Assembly (NCBI RefSeq): GCF_040412425.1
Contig: NC_089782.1
Coordinates: forward strand, 46,006,322-46,070,321
Reading direction: 5' to 3'
Source: Macrobrachium rosenbergii
Lineage: Eukaryota > Arthropoda > Malacostraca > Decapoda > Palaemonidae
DNA length: 64,000 nt
Below the pieces are notes generated by a model. That model was not told where the DNA came from and searched no databases. It saw nothing but the letters and a program-made list of their open reading frames with translations. Of this stretch, positions 63,237 through 64,000 are shown in pieces. Numbering within the stretch: the stretch's first letter is position 1; each line of letters starts with the position of its first letter. The position numbers and the translations under genes were made by a program.

Positions 63237-63460
63237 GAAGAATTGCTCGTTTAATACTTAAAGAGGCCGGTGCTTTTGAGGAAGTAGACTGCTGTCTGCT
63301 CGAGACAGAGAAAACGCGAGATAGTCTGACTTTCAAATTATAAAACATGCATCTAGAACCTAACTTTGTGTTAACAATAAATATCGAAATATATTTTCGG
63401 GCGAGACCGACATACCTGGTGTTGTAGATACGATTTACCGGATTATTCTGGGTTTGTTAA

Positions 63461-63656
63461 ATAATCGTTAAACACTCCAATTTGAGAAATATTTTAATAG
63501 ACTGGATAAAGATTTGGACGTATGTTTTGGAGTTAGAAAATAATCGTTAAACACCCCAACTTGAGAAATATTTTAAAAGACTGGATAAGATTTGGACGTA
63601 TATTTTAGAGTTAGAAAATATTCGTTAAACACTCCAACCCCAATATTATTTTAATA
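63461..63656 (+). repeat. 78/79-bp tandem repeat, about 2.5 copies
   Basis: Unit begins ATAATCGTTAAACACTCCAA and includes TTTGGACGTAT. Copy starts at 63461, 63540 and 63618, the last one truncated. Confidence 0.92.
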
Positions 63657-64000
63657 GTCATGTAATAAGTATTTAAAAACACTTGGTTTCTCTACTTGAT
63701 ACACACACACATACTCATTCATACATTTAATCGAACTCACGTTTAACTCAGAAAGTTTACGTACGGTGTAACCTCGCAAATTCTGTACATCACATTTACA
63801 CATACACACTTTTTATTAGCCACTCCGATGTAACCTTTGGTATACTCTGTATCTGTAGATACAAAATGCTACAAAAGTTTGTATTCGTTCTAAATTTTTC
63901 GAAAATCGCCCTCAAAAGCAATTAGTAATTTGATGTTTATATTTAGAAACTATGCTGCGAAGGCTCATGCGCGGTCCCTAGCTCGGACAAAGGGGCCTGG
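63657..64000. other. Non-coding window end
   Basis: Nothing recognised. Confidence 0.4.

Overview
The window looks like arthropod nuclear DNA, most likely from a decapod crustacean (shrimp, prawn, crab or crayfish). This is an inference from three things: very long pure (GA)n, (TA)n and (TAA)n microsatellites, spliced genes with short exons and kilobase introns, and a DIRS-type retrotransposon of the kind reported from decapods. There is no prokaryotic gene organisation, and most open frames are translations of simple repeats.

One gene is clear. On the + strand, ten internal exons and a terminal exon (27033-43992) join in consistent phase into 676 codons: an acidic/Ser-rich linker, two tandem SAM domains and a C-terminal PTB domain. 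This is the C-terminal half of an ANKS1-family adaptor (ANKS1A/Odin, ANKS1B/AIDA-1). The ankyrin-repeat half and the promoter are not visible, so they lie upstream of the window, or this is a short form. A second possible terminal exon (50841-51012) enters in the same phase as the first one, giving two candidate C-terminal tails.

Layout: 1-26.3 kb is non-coding, with a long microsatellite every 1-2 kb and several minisatellites. From 26.3 to 51.5 kb lies the exon-bearing segment, with no long microsatellite and few CpGs. From 51.5 to 64 kb is again microsatellite-rich, CpG-containing, non-coding sequence.

The introns carry transposon remains: a decayed DIRS-like element (about 35161-39150, minus strand) with inverted terminal repeats and an internal complementary region; a second decayed DIRS-type tyrosine recombinase (about 41415-41885); a pogo/Tigger-like MITE (34446-34675); and a pogo/Tigger-like transposase fragment (49257-49448). 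The main points of interest are the preserved DIRS end/ICR architecture, the two alternative last exons, and the sharp change in microsatellite and CpG content around the gene.
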